Assembly (NCBI RefSeq): GCF_000376845.1
Contig: NZ_AQXY01000026.1
Coordinates: 124,001-188,000, forward strand
DNA from: Thioalkalivibrio sp. ALE14
GTDB taxonomy: Bacteria > Pseudomonadota > Gammaproteobacteria > Ectothiorhodospirales > Ectothiorhodospiraceae
Direction: 5' to 3'
DNA: 64,000 nucleotides
Every line of letters starts with the position of its first letter. The first letter of the stretch is position 1. A program made the position numbers and the translations under genes. The notes under the pieces were generated by a model. It saw only the letters and a list, made by a program, of their open reading frames with translations. It had not been told where the DNA came from and ran no database searches. Of the stretch, positions 30,388-39,206 are shown piece by piece.

Positions 30388-31941
30388 GTGACGACCGACG
30401 CGGACAACGAATCCAATCCCCAGCACCACCTCACCCTGCGGCCGACCCGGATCGAGGACTACGAGGACATCCGCGAGATCATGGAGCGGGTCTATCACGA
30501 TCTGGACGGCGCCTGGAGCGAGGCGCAGTTCCGTTCCCAGGTGAAGCGTTTTCCCGAGGGCCAGATCTGCATCGAGGACAACGGCAAGGTGGTGGCCGCG
30601 GCGATCAGCCTGATCGTCGAATACAAGCGCTTTGGCGATCACCACAACTACTGGCAGATCACCGGCAACGGCTTCCTGACCACCCATGACCCGGACGGCG
30701 ACACCCTCTACGGCGTGGACATCTTCGTGCATCCGGACTATCGCGGGCTGCGTCTGGGACGGCGGCTGTACGACGCGCGCAAGGAGCTGTGCGAGAAGCT
30801 GAACCTGCGGGCGATCGTCGCCGGCGGGCGCATCCCCGGCTACGAGCAGTATCGCGACGAGCTGACCCCGCAGCAGTACGTGCGTCGGGTGAAGAACCAC
30901 GAGATCACCGATCCGATCCTGACCTTCCAGCTGGCGAACGACTTCCACGTCCGCAAGATCATCACCAACTACCTGCCGGACGACGAGAAGTCCGGGGCCT
31001 ACGCCACCCTGATCGAGTGGCTCAACATCTACTACGAGGAAAAGGAGAAGCTGATCGGCGGCAGCCGCTCGGATGTGCGCATCGGCGTGGTCCAGTGGCA
31101 GATGCGCCCGACGGTGGACCTGGACGCCCTCTTCCAGCAGGTGGAGTACTTCGTCGATGCGGTCTCCGGCTACCGCTCGGACTGCGTACTGTTCCCGGAA
31201 TTCTTCAACGGCCCGCTGATGGGCGCGTTCAACCAGGACTACCCGGCCGAGGCCGTGCGCCGCCTGGCCGAATACACCGAGGCGGTGCGCGAAGAGATGG
31301 TGCGCCTGGCACTGGCCTACAACATCAATATCGTGGCCGGCTCGATGCCCGAGTACACCGACGACGTGCTGCGCAATGTCTCCTACCTGTGTCGTCGTGA
31401 CGGCACCTGGGACCGCCAGTACAAGGTCCACGTGACCCCCGACGAGGTCTCCTACTGGGGCCTGCAGGGCGGCGACGAGGTGCATGTCTTCGATACCGAC
31501 TTCGGCAAGATCGGCATCCTGATCTGCTATGACGTGGAGTTCCCCGAGCTCCCCCGCGTGATGGCCGATCACGGCCTGCAGATCCTGTTTGTCCCCTACT
31601 GGACCGACACCAAGAACGCCTATCTCCGCGTGCGGCGCTGCGCCCAGGCCCGGGCGATCGAAAACGAGTGCTACGTGGTCATGTCCGGCTCGGTCGGCAA
31701 CCTGCCCAAGGTCGAGAACATGGACATGCAGTACTCCCAGGCTGCGGTCTTTACCCCGTCCGACTTCGCCTTCCCGCATGATGCGGTGGCGGCGGAGGCC
31801 ACCCCGAACACCGAGATGACCCTGATCGTGGATCTTGACCTCGACAACCTGAAGGAGCTGCGCAACCACGGCTCGGTGCGCAACCTGCGCGATCGCCGGC
31901 GCGACCTCTATTCGGTCAAGTGGAAGTCCAAGCCGGTGTAA
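30388..31941 (+). CDS. GNAT acetyltransferase-nitrilase fusion protein
   Basis: A 517-residue two-domain protein. Residues about 10-190 form a GNAT acetyltransferase, with the acetyl-CoA loop in VDIFVHPDYRGLRLGRRLYDAR (about 110-131). Residues about 225-505 form a carbon-nitrogen hydrolase with the nitrilase triad: Glu in LFPEFF, Lys in QYKVHVTPDE and Cys380 in ILICYDVEFPE. This fusion is a recognised family of unknown substrate; an amide hydrolysis paired with an acyl transfer is likely. The start is uncertain between GTG at 30388, chosen for its GGAG, and GTG at 30340. It stands alone between two unrelated operons. Confidence 0.88.
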   Translation: MTTDADNESNPQHHLTLRPTRIEDYEDIREIMERVYHDLDGAWSEAQFRSQVKRFPEGQICIEDNGKVVAAAISLIVEYKRFGDHHNYWQITGNGFLTTHDPDGDTLYGVDIFVHPDYRGLRLGRRLYDARKELCEKLNLRAIVAGGRIPGYEQYRDELTPQQYVRRVKNHEITDPILTFQLANDFHVRKIITNYLPDDEKSGAYATLIEWLNIYYEEKEKLIGGSRSDVRIGVVQWQMRPTVDLDALFQQVEYFVDAVSGYRSDCVLFPEFFNGPLMGAFNQDYPAEAVRRLAEYTEAVREEMVRLALAYNINIVAGSMPEYTDDVLRNVSYLCRRDGTWDRQYKVHVTPDEVSYWGLQGGDEVHVFDTDFGKIGILICYDVEFPELPRVMADHGLQILFVPYWTDTKNAYLRVRRCAQARAIENECYVVMSGSVGNLPKVENMDMQYSQAAVFTPSDFAFPHDAVAAEATPNTEMTLIVDLDLDNLKELRNHGSVRNLRDRRRDLYSVKWKSKPV

Positions 31942-32120
31942 TCCGGGTGCGGCTTGCTGCGCCGAAAACGTGAACGCGTTCCGGTTGCCCCGTGGGCGGT
32001 ACTGGCGTCCGGTGCCCGTGCCCCTTAGTCTTGCCAGTGCAGGGATGAATGGGCGCGGCCAATCCGCCGCGACCGAGACCGCGCCGCCACCGGGCGGGTG
32101 GCTGAACGTCAGGGGGTAGC

Positions 32121-33503
32121 ATGAGCGACCAGATACCGGATCCGAAACGCACCGCGATCCTCGTGGTGGATGACTCCAAGGTCATCCGCGTCGCCTTGCA
32201 GCGCATCCTGCAGGGGCAGCACACGGTCTACGAGGCTGCCGATGGCGAGCAGGCGCTCGAACTGCTGCAGCAGTATCCGGATATCGGACTGGTCCTCACC
32301 GACCTCTCCATGCCGGGGATCGACGGCCAGGACCTGCTGCTGCGTATCCGGGATGGTCTGGACGACGTCCCCGCCGATCTCCCGGTGGCGATCGTGACCG
32401 GCCAGGAGAGCGACGAGGCCGCCAGTGACGAGTGGCGCTCACTGGGTGCCAGCGCCGTCCTGATGAAACCCTTCGTGCCCACCCGAGTGCGCGAGGTGGT
32501 GGCCGAACTCCTTCCGCCGCCCCCGGAGCCCGCGGCCGTCGAGGCCGGGCCGGAAGAGGCGAGCGCCGACCCCGCCGAGACCCAGGCGCTGCGTGACGAG
32601 GTCGAACGCCTGCGCCGCGAACTGATGCTGCGCCAGCAGTCCTCCAACGAGCGCGAGGCGCAGAAGGAGCTGGAGCGTCTGCGCAATGCCCTGGGCGAGG
32701 CCCGGGACGAGTCCACCGCGGCCTTTCAGCAGGCGGAGGAGCGCGAGCGCGAAATCGAGACCCTCCAGACCCGTCTGGAAGAGACCGAGACGGCCCTGGC
32801 CGAAGCGCGGGCCCGGGACGAAGAGACCGCAGCCGCCGGCGAGCAGACCGAGGCCCGCGAGGCCGAGCTTGCGACCCTGCGGGCGCGGGTCGAGGAGCTG
32901 GAGGCCGAACAGGCCGGGGCGCCCGCGGCCGCCAGTCAGGAGACGGATCAGCTGCGCAGCCGGGTGCGCGAGCTGGAGGGCGAGAACGTTCGTCTGGACC
33001 ATGAACTGGTGGAGCTGGAGCGCCAGCGCGAGGCGGTGCAGAAGGAACTGAACGAGGCGCGCGCCGAGGCCGACCGCCTGCGCCGCGAGCGCAATCAGCA
33101 GTGCGAGCGAGCGGCGGCGGCGGAGAAGGCCCAGGCGGAGGCGGAGCAGCGTTGTGCCGAGAGTGGTGAGTCGGCCGCGGATCTGGGCGAGCGTCTGGTG
33201 GCCCGCGAGAAGGAACTGGCCGAGGCCCAGCAGCGCAACCAGGATCTGCGCGGCCGGATTCGCGATCTGGAGCACGCCCTGACCGGCCACAGCACCACCG
33301 CAGCCGCGGAGCCCGCGAGCGAGGCCGGCCCGGCGGAATCGATCCAGGCGGAGCCGCAGGACAGCCTGCGCGCGCCGCCGCAGGATACGCCGCACAGGCG
33401 TCGCGCGCGCCTGGGGCGCCGGCGCTGGTTCCGGGTGACGTTCGTCGGGGTACTGGCGGTGATCGTGGCCCTGGGGGTCGCGATCTATATGCGGGGCTAC
33501 TGA
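32121..33503 (+). CDS. Response-regulator receiver with long coiled coil and C-terminal membrane anchor
   Basis: A 460-residue protein with an unusual layout. Residues 1-130 are a complete receiver domain: acidic pair VVDDS at 16-19, phospho-acceptor Asp61 in VLTDLSMPG, TGQ switch region and Lys in LMKPF. Residues about 155-390 are a near-continuous heptad-rich coiled coil (Glu/Arg/Leu/Gln). Residues about 437-457 are a single hydrophobic helix (WFRVTFVGVLAVIVALGVAIYM), so the protein is tail-anchored with the receiver in the cytoplasm. There is no output domain of known type and no sensor kinase next door. The role is probably localisation or scaffolding controlled by phosphorylation. A strong AGGGGG site precedes the ATG. 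Confidence 0.82.
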   Translation: MSDQIPDPKRTAILVVDDSKVIRVALQRILQGQHTVYEAADGEQALELLQQYPDIGLVLTDLSMPGIDGQDLLLRIRDGLDDVPADLPVAIVTGQESDEAASDEWRSLGASAVLMKPFVPTRVREVVAELLPPPPEPAAVEAGPEEASADPAETQALRDEVERLRRELMLRQQSSNEREAQKELERLRNALGEARDESTAAFQQAEEREREIETLQTRLEETETALAEARARDEETAAAGEQTEAREAELATLRARVEELEAEQAGAPAAASQETDQLRSRVRELEGENVRLDHELVELERQREAVQKELNEARAEADRLRRERNQQCERAAAAEKAQAEAEQRCAESGESAADLGERLVAREKELAEAQQRNQDLRGRIRDLEHALTGHSTTAAAEPASEAGPAESIQAEPQDSLRAPPQDTPHRRRARLGRRRWFRVTFVGVLAVIVALGVAIYMRGY

Positions 33504-33590
33504 CGGCGAGGGGCGTGGCGCCGAGCATCGGATTCGGGTGGTATCGATGGTCGGCGGGCCCCTTTGACGGGCGCCCGCCGAGGTTACGCC

Positions 33591-34388
33591 CTACTCGTGG
33601 CGATCGCGAAGCACGCCCAGCAGGTGGTTCCAGGAGTCGTGGTCGGCGCGGGCGTCATACCCGACCGGCATGCCGAACTCCTCGGCGATGGCATCGGCCC
33701 CCGGATTGGTGAAGCTGTGCTTCACGCCGGAGAATTCCACCACGGTGTAACGCACTTCGGCGTTTTGCATCTCGTTCTGGAAGCCGGCGATCTGTTCCGG
33801 CGGGATCATCGGGTCCGCAGTGCCGGTGAACGACAGCAGTTCGGCCGTGACGTTGCCTGCTTCGGCCGGGTTCTCGGTCCCCAAGCCCCCGTGGAAGCTG
33901 GCGGCCACGTTCAGGTCCATGCCGGCGCGGGCGGCCTCCAGGGCCACGGTGCCGCCGAAGCAGTAACCGACCGCGGAGGGTGCCGCATCCACGCTGGCGT
34001 CATGCGCGCGCAGCCAGTCGTAGGCGGCCTGGAAGCGGCCCAGCATCAGGTCGCGGTTCTCGCGGATCTCCCCGGCGAACTCGCCGGCGGTGGAGGGATG
34101 GTCGGCCAGCTTCCCGCTGCCGTACATGTCCAGGGCGAAGGCCGTGTAGCCCTCTCGGGCGAGCTGCTCGGCGCGGTCGCGGGCGTAGTCGTTGTGGCCC
34201 CACCATTCGTGAATCACCAGGACCGCCGGGTGCGGCCCATCGCCCTCGGGGTGGGCGAGATAGCCGGTCATCTCGTCGCCGTCGTGGTCGTAGGAGACCT
34301 CCTCGGTCTGGATGCCGGCGAAGGCCAGGCCGGGCAGCAGTCCGGCGAGCAGGACGGCCAGCGGGGCAAAAGCGGGTTTGGCGAACAT
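33591..34388 (-). CDS. Secreted dienelactone hydrolase family protein
   Basis: A 265-residue alpha/beta-hydrolase with a signal peptide (about 1-24). The Cys-Asp-His triad of the dienelactone hydrolase family is visible: Cys143 in VGYCFGGT, Asp192 in TGTADPMIPP and His224 in GVKHSFTNPG. VIHEWWGHNDYARDRA (about 59-74) is the family oxyanion region. The natural substrate is unknown; export to the periplasm sets it apart from the catabolic cytoplasmic enzymes. It is divergent from the HDOD gene across 195 bp. Confidence 0.88.
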   Translation of the reverse strand: MFAKPAFAPLAVLLAGLLPGLAFAGIQTEEVSYDHDGDEMTGYLAHPEGDGPHPAVLVIHEWWGHNDYARDRAEQLAREGYTAFALDMYGSGKLADHPSTAGEFAGEIRENRDLMLGRFQAAYDWLRAHDASVDAAPSAVGYCFGGTVALEAARAGMDLNVAASFHGGLGTENPAEAGNVTAELLSFTGTADPMIPPEQIAGFQNEMQNAEVRYTVVEFSGVKHSFTNPGADAIAEEFGMPVGYDARADHDSWNHLLGVLRDRHE

Positions 34389-34583
34389 CGAACACCTCCT
34401 TGATCGTCGAATCGACCCAGTATGGACCCGGTGAGCCGAGTATGGTTCGCGCCTGGTCGGGTTACAACGAAAGGGACAGGGGCTACAGTAGAGACGTCCG
34501 GGCTGGGCGCATGCGTCCCGGCCCCGAAACAGGAGGAGTCGGGCGTAGCGATCCCCGGCTCACTCCGGCAAGAGGATGCATCC

Positions 34584-35480
34584 ATGTCCGACCGTTCCGC
34601 CAACGATTCCCTGGAGGCCCGTGTCCAGTCGGCCGACAAGCTTCTGGCCATGCCGCAGGTGGTATTCGAGGTCGCGCGCCTGCTGGAGGATGACGACGCC
34701 ACCGCGGCGCAGATTGCCACCAGCCTGAGTCGCGATCCCGGCTTGGTGGCGCTGGTCCTGCGCATCGCCAACAGCCCGGCCTATGCCCCGGCGCGCACCA
34801 TCGACTCGGTCGACCGGGCGATCGCCATGCTCGGCCGCGATGCCCTGCAGCGCCTGGTGGTCGCGAGCGCGATCACCCGCGCCACGGCGAGCATCCCCGA
34901 CCAGGAACGCCTGCCGCTGGAGGTGTTCTGGCGCCATTCCGCCTACTGCGCGGTGATCGCGCGACAGCTGGCGATGCGGGTGCTGCCGCGCCAGGCCAGC
35001 GGGATCTTCCTCGCCGGCCTCCTGCATGACCTCGGCAAGCTGCTGCTGTTCTCGCAGTCGCCGGAATCGGCCCACCGGGCCTTCCTGTCCAGTCTGGATG
35101 TGGGCGACGGTCTGAGCCCGCAGGGCGCGGAACGCGAGCAACTGGGCTTCGACCACGCGGAGCTGGGGGGTGCCCTGGCCGCCCACTGGGGCCTGCCGGA
35201 GCTCCTGGTCGACTGCCTGGCCGGACACCATCAGCCGATGCAGGCGCCGGAGCGGCATCGTACCGCCGTGATGCTGGTGCACCTGGCCAATACGGGCGCC
35301 CATCTGGCCGAGATCGACTCGCGCGACTGGGCGGACGCCCCGCCCGTGGACCCGGCGGTGTGGGAGGCCCTGCATCTCGCCCCCGAGGTCCTGCTCTCCG
35401 CTGTGGAGGAGGCGCAGCACGAGGTGCTGGCGGTACAGGATCTTTGCGATCCGGCGCACGATGCGGAGCCGCGGCCATGA
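34584..35480 (+). CDS. HDOD domain signalling protein
   Basis: A 298-residue protein made almost wholly of an HDOD domain: LLAMPQVVFEVARLLEDDDATAAQIATSLSRDPGLVALVLRIANSPAY pattern at about 20-70, IDSVDRAIAMLGRDALQRLV, and an HD-like LAGLLHDLGKLLLF at about 150-163. HDOD proteins lack proven phosphodiesterase activity in most cases and act as signal adaptors. The frame from 34584 has family-normal length; the longer upstream reading is unlikely. The next lipoprotein gene starts within its stop codon (ATGA). Confidence 0.85.
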   Translation: MSDRSANDSLEARVQSADKLLAMPQVVFEVARLLEDDDATAAQIATSLSRDPGLVALVLRIANSPAYAPARTIDSVDRAIAMLGRDALQRLVVASAITRATASIPDQERLPLEVFWRHSAYCAVIARQLAMRVLPRQASGIFLAGLLHDLGKLLLFSQSPESAHRAFLSSLDVGDGLSPQGAEREQLGFDHAELGGALAAHWGLPELLVDCLAGHHQPMQAPERHRTAVMLVHLANTGAHLAEIDSRDWADAPPVDPAVWEALHLAPEVLLSAVEEAQHEVLAVQDLCDPAHDAEPRP

Positions 35481-36109
35481 GATCCGAGTGTGAACCCGCC
35501 GCCGGCCTTCGGGTCGCAATGATTATGCAGATTCTCGCGATATCGCCCCTCGGCTCGCGCCTGCTGGTGACGGCCGGGTTGCTCTTCCTGCTGACCGGCT
35601 GTGCCGGGGTGCCGGCCTCCCTGGCCCCGCTGCCCGCGGCCGCACCCGATCGCGGGCAGATATTGGCCGATCCCGAGGCCGCCAGGGGCGAGGTGGTCGT
35701 CTGGGGCGGGGTCATCGCGGGCGTCGAAAACACCGCGGGCGGTACCCGGCTGGAGGTCGTCGCCCGGGACCTGGATCGCCAGGGCCGCCCGCAGGAGGCG
35801 GACCGCTCGCCGGGGCGCTTCCGGGCGCTCGGCAGCGGCTTCCTCGATCCGCAGATCTACGCCGAGGGGCGCGAGGTCACCGTGCGCGGCGTGGTTCAGG
35901 GGGTCGAGGAAGGTACCATCGGCGACTACGCCTACACCTTCGTCACCCTGCAGGCGGATGCCGTGTACCTCTGGCCGCGCCGGCCGCCACCGTCCGAGCG
36001 GTACTACCGCGATCCGTTCTACGATCCCTTTTACGACCCGTTTTACAGTCCATGGGGTCCGCGCTCCGGGCTCTACGGGCGTTACCACCCGCATCCCTGG
36101 TACTGGTGA
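35477..36109 (+). CDS. Slp-family outer-membrane lipoprotein 1
   Basis: A 210-residue Slp-family lipoprotein. The lipobox LLTGC follows a hydrophobic run (LLVTAGLLFLLTGC), so the mature protein begins at that Cys. The body has VVWGGVIAGVENTAGGTRLEVVARDLDRQGRP and a later ITV-type OB-like strand set, as in E. coli Slp. A Tyr-, Asp- and Phe-rich tail (YRDPFYDPFYDPFYSPWG) is unusual. The ATG overlapping the upstream stop is given, but an internal ATG at 35519 would make a more normal signal peptide. A second Slp gene follows at once, suggesting tandem duplication. Confidence 0.83.
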   Translation: MRSECEPAAGLRVAMIMQILAISPLGSRLLVTAGLLFLLTGCAGVPASLAPLPAAAPDRGQILADPEAARGEVVVWGGVIAGVENTAGGTRLEVVARDLDRQGRPQEADRSPGRFRALGSGFLDPQIYAEGREVTVRGVVQGVEEGTIGDYAYTFVTLQADAVYLWPRRPPPSERYYRDPFYDPFYDPFYSPWGPRSGLYGRYHPHPWYW

Positions 36110-36111
36110 AC

Positions 36112-36603
36112 ATGACCCGACTCCTGCGTCCCCTGGCAGCCCTTCTGCTGCCCCTGTTCCTGGTCGCCTGCGCCGCTGGCCCGCTGGCGGCCCCCGATGA
36201 TCCGGCCGTGCAGGTCGAGCCGCGCACGGTGACGGCGGACAGCCTGCCGCCCGACGAACAGGTCTGGGGCGGGGTGATCGCGCGCGTCGACAATCGCGCG
36301 GAGGCGACCTTCATCGAGGTGGTCGGCTATCCCCTGAGTCGCCAGGAGCCGCAGACCCGGCAGTCCACCACCGGCCGCTTCCGCCTGCGTGTGGAGGGCT
36401 TCGCCGACCCGGTGGACTACCGCACCGGGCGCCGGATCACCGGCGTCGGCACGGTCACCGGCGTCGAGGACGGCCGGATCGGGGAGCTGGAGTATGTCTT
36501 CCCGGTGCTGGAGGCCCATTCGGTGCACCTGTGGCCTGAGCCCGAGCCCCCGCGCTCGTCCGGCGGTGTGCGCTTCGGCATCGGGATTGGCATCGGGCTG
36601 TAG
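36112..36603 (+). CDS. Slp-family outer-membrane lipoprotein 2
   Basis: A 163-residue Slp-family lipoprotein with lipobox LVAC at about residues 17-20. It shares the VWGGVIARVDNRAEATFIEVVGYPLSRQ core, the FRLRVEGFADPVDY block and the VTGVEDGRIGELEYVFPVLEA end with the preceding gene, so the two are paralogues by tandem duplication. It starts 2 bp after the first gene's stop. The tail is a short Gly-Ile repeat. Slp proteins are stress- or starvation-induced in enteric bacteria; the role here is unknown. Confidence 0.85.
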   Translation: MTRLLRPLAALLLPLFLVACAAGPLAAPDDPAVQVEPRTVTADSLPPDEQVWGGVIARVDNRAEATFIEVVGYPLSRQEPQTRQSTTGRFRLRVEGFADPVDYRTGRRITGVGTVTGVEDGRIGELEYVFPVLEAHSVHLWPEPEPPRSSGGVRFGIGIGIGL

Positions 36604-36664
36604 CATCGCGGCCGGGGGCACCGGCCGCGCTGGCATATCCATTCGTGTTTTTCCGGGAGGTTCC

Positions 36665-37663
36665 ATGCGAGCAGTGGTGTTTGACGAACCCGGCGCCGCC
36701 GAGGTCCTGCGTCTGGACGAGGTTGCGGAACCGGCCCTGACCGCGCCCGACCAGGTGCGGATCCGGATGCTGGCCGCTGGCGTCAATCCGGTCGATACCA
36801 AGGTGCGCGCCGGTGGCATGATCGTCCCCGGGGCGTCCCGCAATACACCCGGTTGTGACGGGGTCGGCATCATCGAGGAGTGCGGCAGTGCCGTACACCA
36901 CGCGCGGCCCGGGCAGCGGGTTGCGTTCTGTTTCGGCGGGGTCGGTGCCGACCCGGGGACCTACGCCGAGCGGGTGGTGGTGCCCGAGGCCGCGGTGGTG
37001 CCGGTGCCGGCGGCGGTATCCGACGAGCAGGCCGCCGCCCTGCCGCTGACCTGGCTGACCGCGTGGGAGGCCCTGTTCGAGCGGGCCGACCTGCAGCGGG
37101 GCCAGAGCGTGCTGGTGCATGCGGCGGCTGGCGGCGTCGGCCAGATGGCCGTGCAGATCGCGCGGGCTGCCGGCGGCCGGGTGCTGGGGCTGGTGCGGCG
37201 CGACGAGGCCGCCGCTATCGTCACGGCCCTGGGCGGAGATGTCGCCAACCTGGGCAAGCCCGACGCCGAGGAGGCCATCCGCCAGTACACCGACGGCCGC
37301 GGCTTCGACATCGTGCTCGATACGGTCGGGGGCGAGGTCTTCCGCGAGGGCCTGGGTCAGGTGGCCTACGGTGGGGACCTGGTGACGCTGCTGGCCCCAC
37401 CGGCGGACATCGACTGGAACCCGGCGCGCCTGCGCAACCTGAGCATCAGCCTGGAGCTGATGCTGACCCCGATGCTGGAGAACGATCGCCGGCGCCTGAA
37501 GCACCAGGGAACCCTGGTGGCGGAGGGCCTGGCCCGGCTCGCCAGCGGCCGCTTGCAGGTCAGCGTCGAGGACACCCTGCCGCTGGCCGAGGCGGCCGAG
37601 GCCCACCGCCGCCTCGAGGCCGGCGGTCGCCGCGGCAAGCTCGTCCTGCGCATCCCCGAATAA
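36665..37663 (+). CDS. Quinone oxidoreductase-like medium-chain dehydrogenase
   Basis: A 332-residue protein of the zeta-crystallin/quinone reductase group of the MDR superfamily. The N-terminal GroES-like domain has AAGVNPVDTKVRAG and PGCDGVGIIEECG; the NAD(P)H-binding motif is VLVHAAAGGVGQMAVQIARAAGG (about 146-168). No catalytic zinc ligands are seen, so it is the zinc-free type. It should reduce quinones or other enones with NADPH. GGAGG lies upstream of the ATG. It is followed by a repeat-bearing gap. Confidence 0.88.
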   Translation: MRAVVFDEPGAAEVLRLDEVAEPALTAPDQVRIRMLAAGVNPVDTKVRAGGMIVPGASRNTPGCDGVGIIEECGSAVHHARPGQRVAFCFGGVGADPGTYAERVVVPEAAVVPVPAAVSDEQAAALPLTWLTAWEALFERADLQRGQSVLVHAAAGGVGQMAVQIARAAGGRVLGLVRRDEAAAIVTALGGDVANLGKPDAEEAIRQYTDGRGFDIVLDTVGGEVFREGLGQVAYGGDLVTLLAPPADIDWNPARLRNLSISLELMLTPMLENDRRRLKHQGTLVAEGLARLASGRLQVSVEDTLPLAEAAEAHRRLEAGGRRGKLVLRIPE

Positions 37664-37683
37664 GCGGGTCTTGCAACCATCAA

Positions 37684-37862
37684 GAAGGGCAAGGGCGGTC
37701 TACAGGAAGACGCGAAGATTGGAAGAGGGATTGGGTTGAAACGCAGGAAGCATGGCGGGCGGTTTGGGAATCGCGGTCTCCAGCCAATCCCCCACCCCAA
37801 AAACCCTTCCCGTCTTCCCTTCTTCCTGTAAATCGCTCTTGCCCTTGCCCTGCTTCGTGTCT
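37684..37862. repeat. Purine-rich imperfect inverted repeat element
   Basis: The gap between the quinone reductase and TraB genes holds two inverted, purine-rich arms. The left arm (37684-37729) reads GGGCAAGGGC, then TACAGGAAGA and GAAGA/GGAAG blocks. The reverse complement of the right arm (37803-37862) has the same blocks in the same order (GGGCAAGGGC, TTACAGGAAGA, GGAAG). A middle of about 70 bp has no clear gene. This looks like a small interspersed hairpin repeat (MITE- or REP-like). No second copy is in the window, so its dispersed nature is inferred. Confidence 0.65.
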
Positions 37863-37897
37863 TCGTAGCGGACTCCTGAAGCGCATGGGGCCGGGGG

Positions 37898-39112
37898 TTA
37901 GCTGCCGAAGAGGTGGCTGAAGACGCGGGCGCCGCCGATGTAGGTGCCGGCAGCCGAGCCCAGGGTGGTCAGCAGGAAGACGAGCAGTACGCGCGAGACC
38001 CGGTTGCGCCACCAGCCGCGCGGCGTGGTGGTGTCCTGACGCAGGCTCGCGAAGTCGGAGACCCGCGGCTTGCGCAGGAACAGCTCGGCCGCCGCCGCGA
38101 CAAAGCCGACCCCGATCGTCGGGTTCAGCGAGGTTAGCGGCGCGGCCAGGGCGGCGGTGACCACGGTCAGGGGATGGGCCAGGGCGATGATCGCGCCAAG
38201 GGCCGCCAGACCGCCGTTGATCAGGACCCAGTCGGTCACCATCTGCAGGCCGATGTCCGGATTGCGCGAGAAGCCGATGGCGAAGCCGGCGAGGATGACG
38301 CCGATTACCACCCATGGGACCACCTTGGGCCAGCGCGCCTTGGGCGGGGCCTGGTCCAGCGCATCGAGGATGGCATCCGGCGGGGTCAGGGTGTCCTGGG
38401 CCTGCTCGGCGATGCCCGGCAGGTGGCCGGCCCCGACTACTGCCAGGATGCAGCGGGTTTCCGGGTTGGCGGCGAGCCGGCGCAGGTGGGCGGCCATGTA
38501 GTGGTCGCGTTCCTCGATCAGCGTTCGGTAGAGGTCCTCGGACTGCTCGGCGAACTCGCTGAAGGTGGACTCCAGCATGTCGCCTTCCTTCAGGCGCTCG
38601 ATCTCGGATTCGTCGATCTTCTCGCGCGACAGGACCGAGCTGAACAGGCCGCCGATCAGCCCCATCCGCTCCCACCTGCGAACCGCGCGGTAGGTGCGGC
38701 GCAGGGTCAGGCCGATGTCGCGGTCGATCAGGGCCAGCGGCAGGCCGCGGTCCAGGGCGCCGTCGATGGCCGCACGCATCTCGGCCCCGGGCTCGATACC
38801 GTACTGATCGGCCAGGCGCTGCTGGTAGGCGCTCAGCGCCAGGCTGGCGGCGATCATCGGGGCCTGACCCTTGCGCATCACGCTGAAGAGATCCATGCGG
38901 CCGACGGCGTCGGGGTCCAGCATCGCGCGCTGGCGGCTCTCGCACAGCTCGATCGCGACGCTGTCGAAGGCCCCGGTATCCACCAGGGCGCGCACCTTGT
39001 CGGCGCTGGCACGCGACACATGCGCGGTCCCCAGCACCACGACCTCGGTGTCGCCCAGCTGCAGGATGCGGTGGGGTTCGTCAGCGATCAGTTCCTGGAC
39101 GGCGGGATTCAT
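37898..39112 (-). CDS. TraB/PrgY family membrane protein
   Basis: A 404-residue protein. The N-terminal half is a TraB domain with VVLGTAHVSRASADKVRALV (about 25-44), AIELCESRQRAML (about 53-65) and a later VVGAGHLPGI (about 227-236) that holds the conserved GxxH-type residues. The C-terminal half has about four membrane helices (about 265-390). Relatives include pheromone-shutdown PrgY and archaeal/eukaryal TraB; a peptidase-like role is suspected but unproven. No neighbour suggests a pathway. The start at 39112 is family-normal. Confidence 0.83.
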   Translation of the reverse strand: MNPAVQELIADEPHRILQLGDTEVVVLGTAHVSRASADKVRALVDTGAFDSVAIELCESRQRAMLDPDAVGRMDLFSVMRKGQAPMIAASLALSAYQQRLADQYGIEPGAEMRAAIDGALDRGLPLALIDRDIGLTLRRTYRAVRRWERMGLIGGLFSSVLSREKIDESEIERLKEGDMLESTFSEFAEQSEDLYRTLIEERDHYMAAHLRRLAANPETRCILAVVGAGHLPGIAEQAQDTLTPPDAILDALDQAPPKARWPKVVPWVVIGVILAGFAIGFSRNPDIGLQMVTDWVLINGGLAALGAIIALAHPLTVVTAALAAPLTSLNPTIGVGFVAAAAELFLRKPRVSDFASLRQDTTTPRGWWRNRVSRVLLVFLLTTLGSAAGTYIGGARVFSHLFGS

Positions 39113-39206
39113 GCGTGGCGGGCTCTTGCTCCGGTGGGCGGGGCGTATTCTACGGTGAATGCGTGCGGCCCGCAGCGCCGGAAGGAGGGGCGTTGCGGGG
39201 AGGCGG

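Noticed and set aside
35477-35519. The long N terminus of the first Slp protein as a special domain
   Set aside because: It more likely reflects a start codon chosen too early; the internal ATG gives a standard lipoprotein signal.
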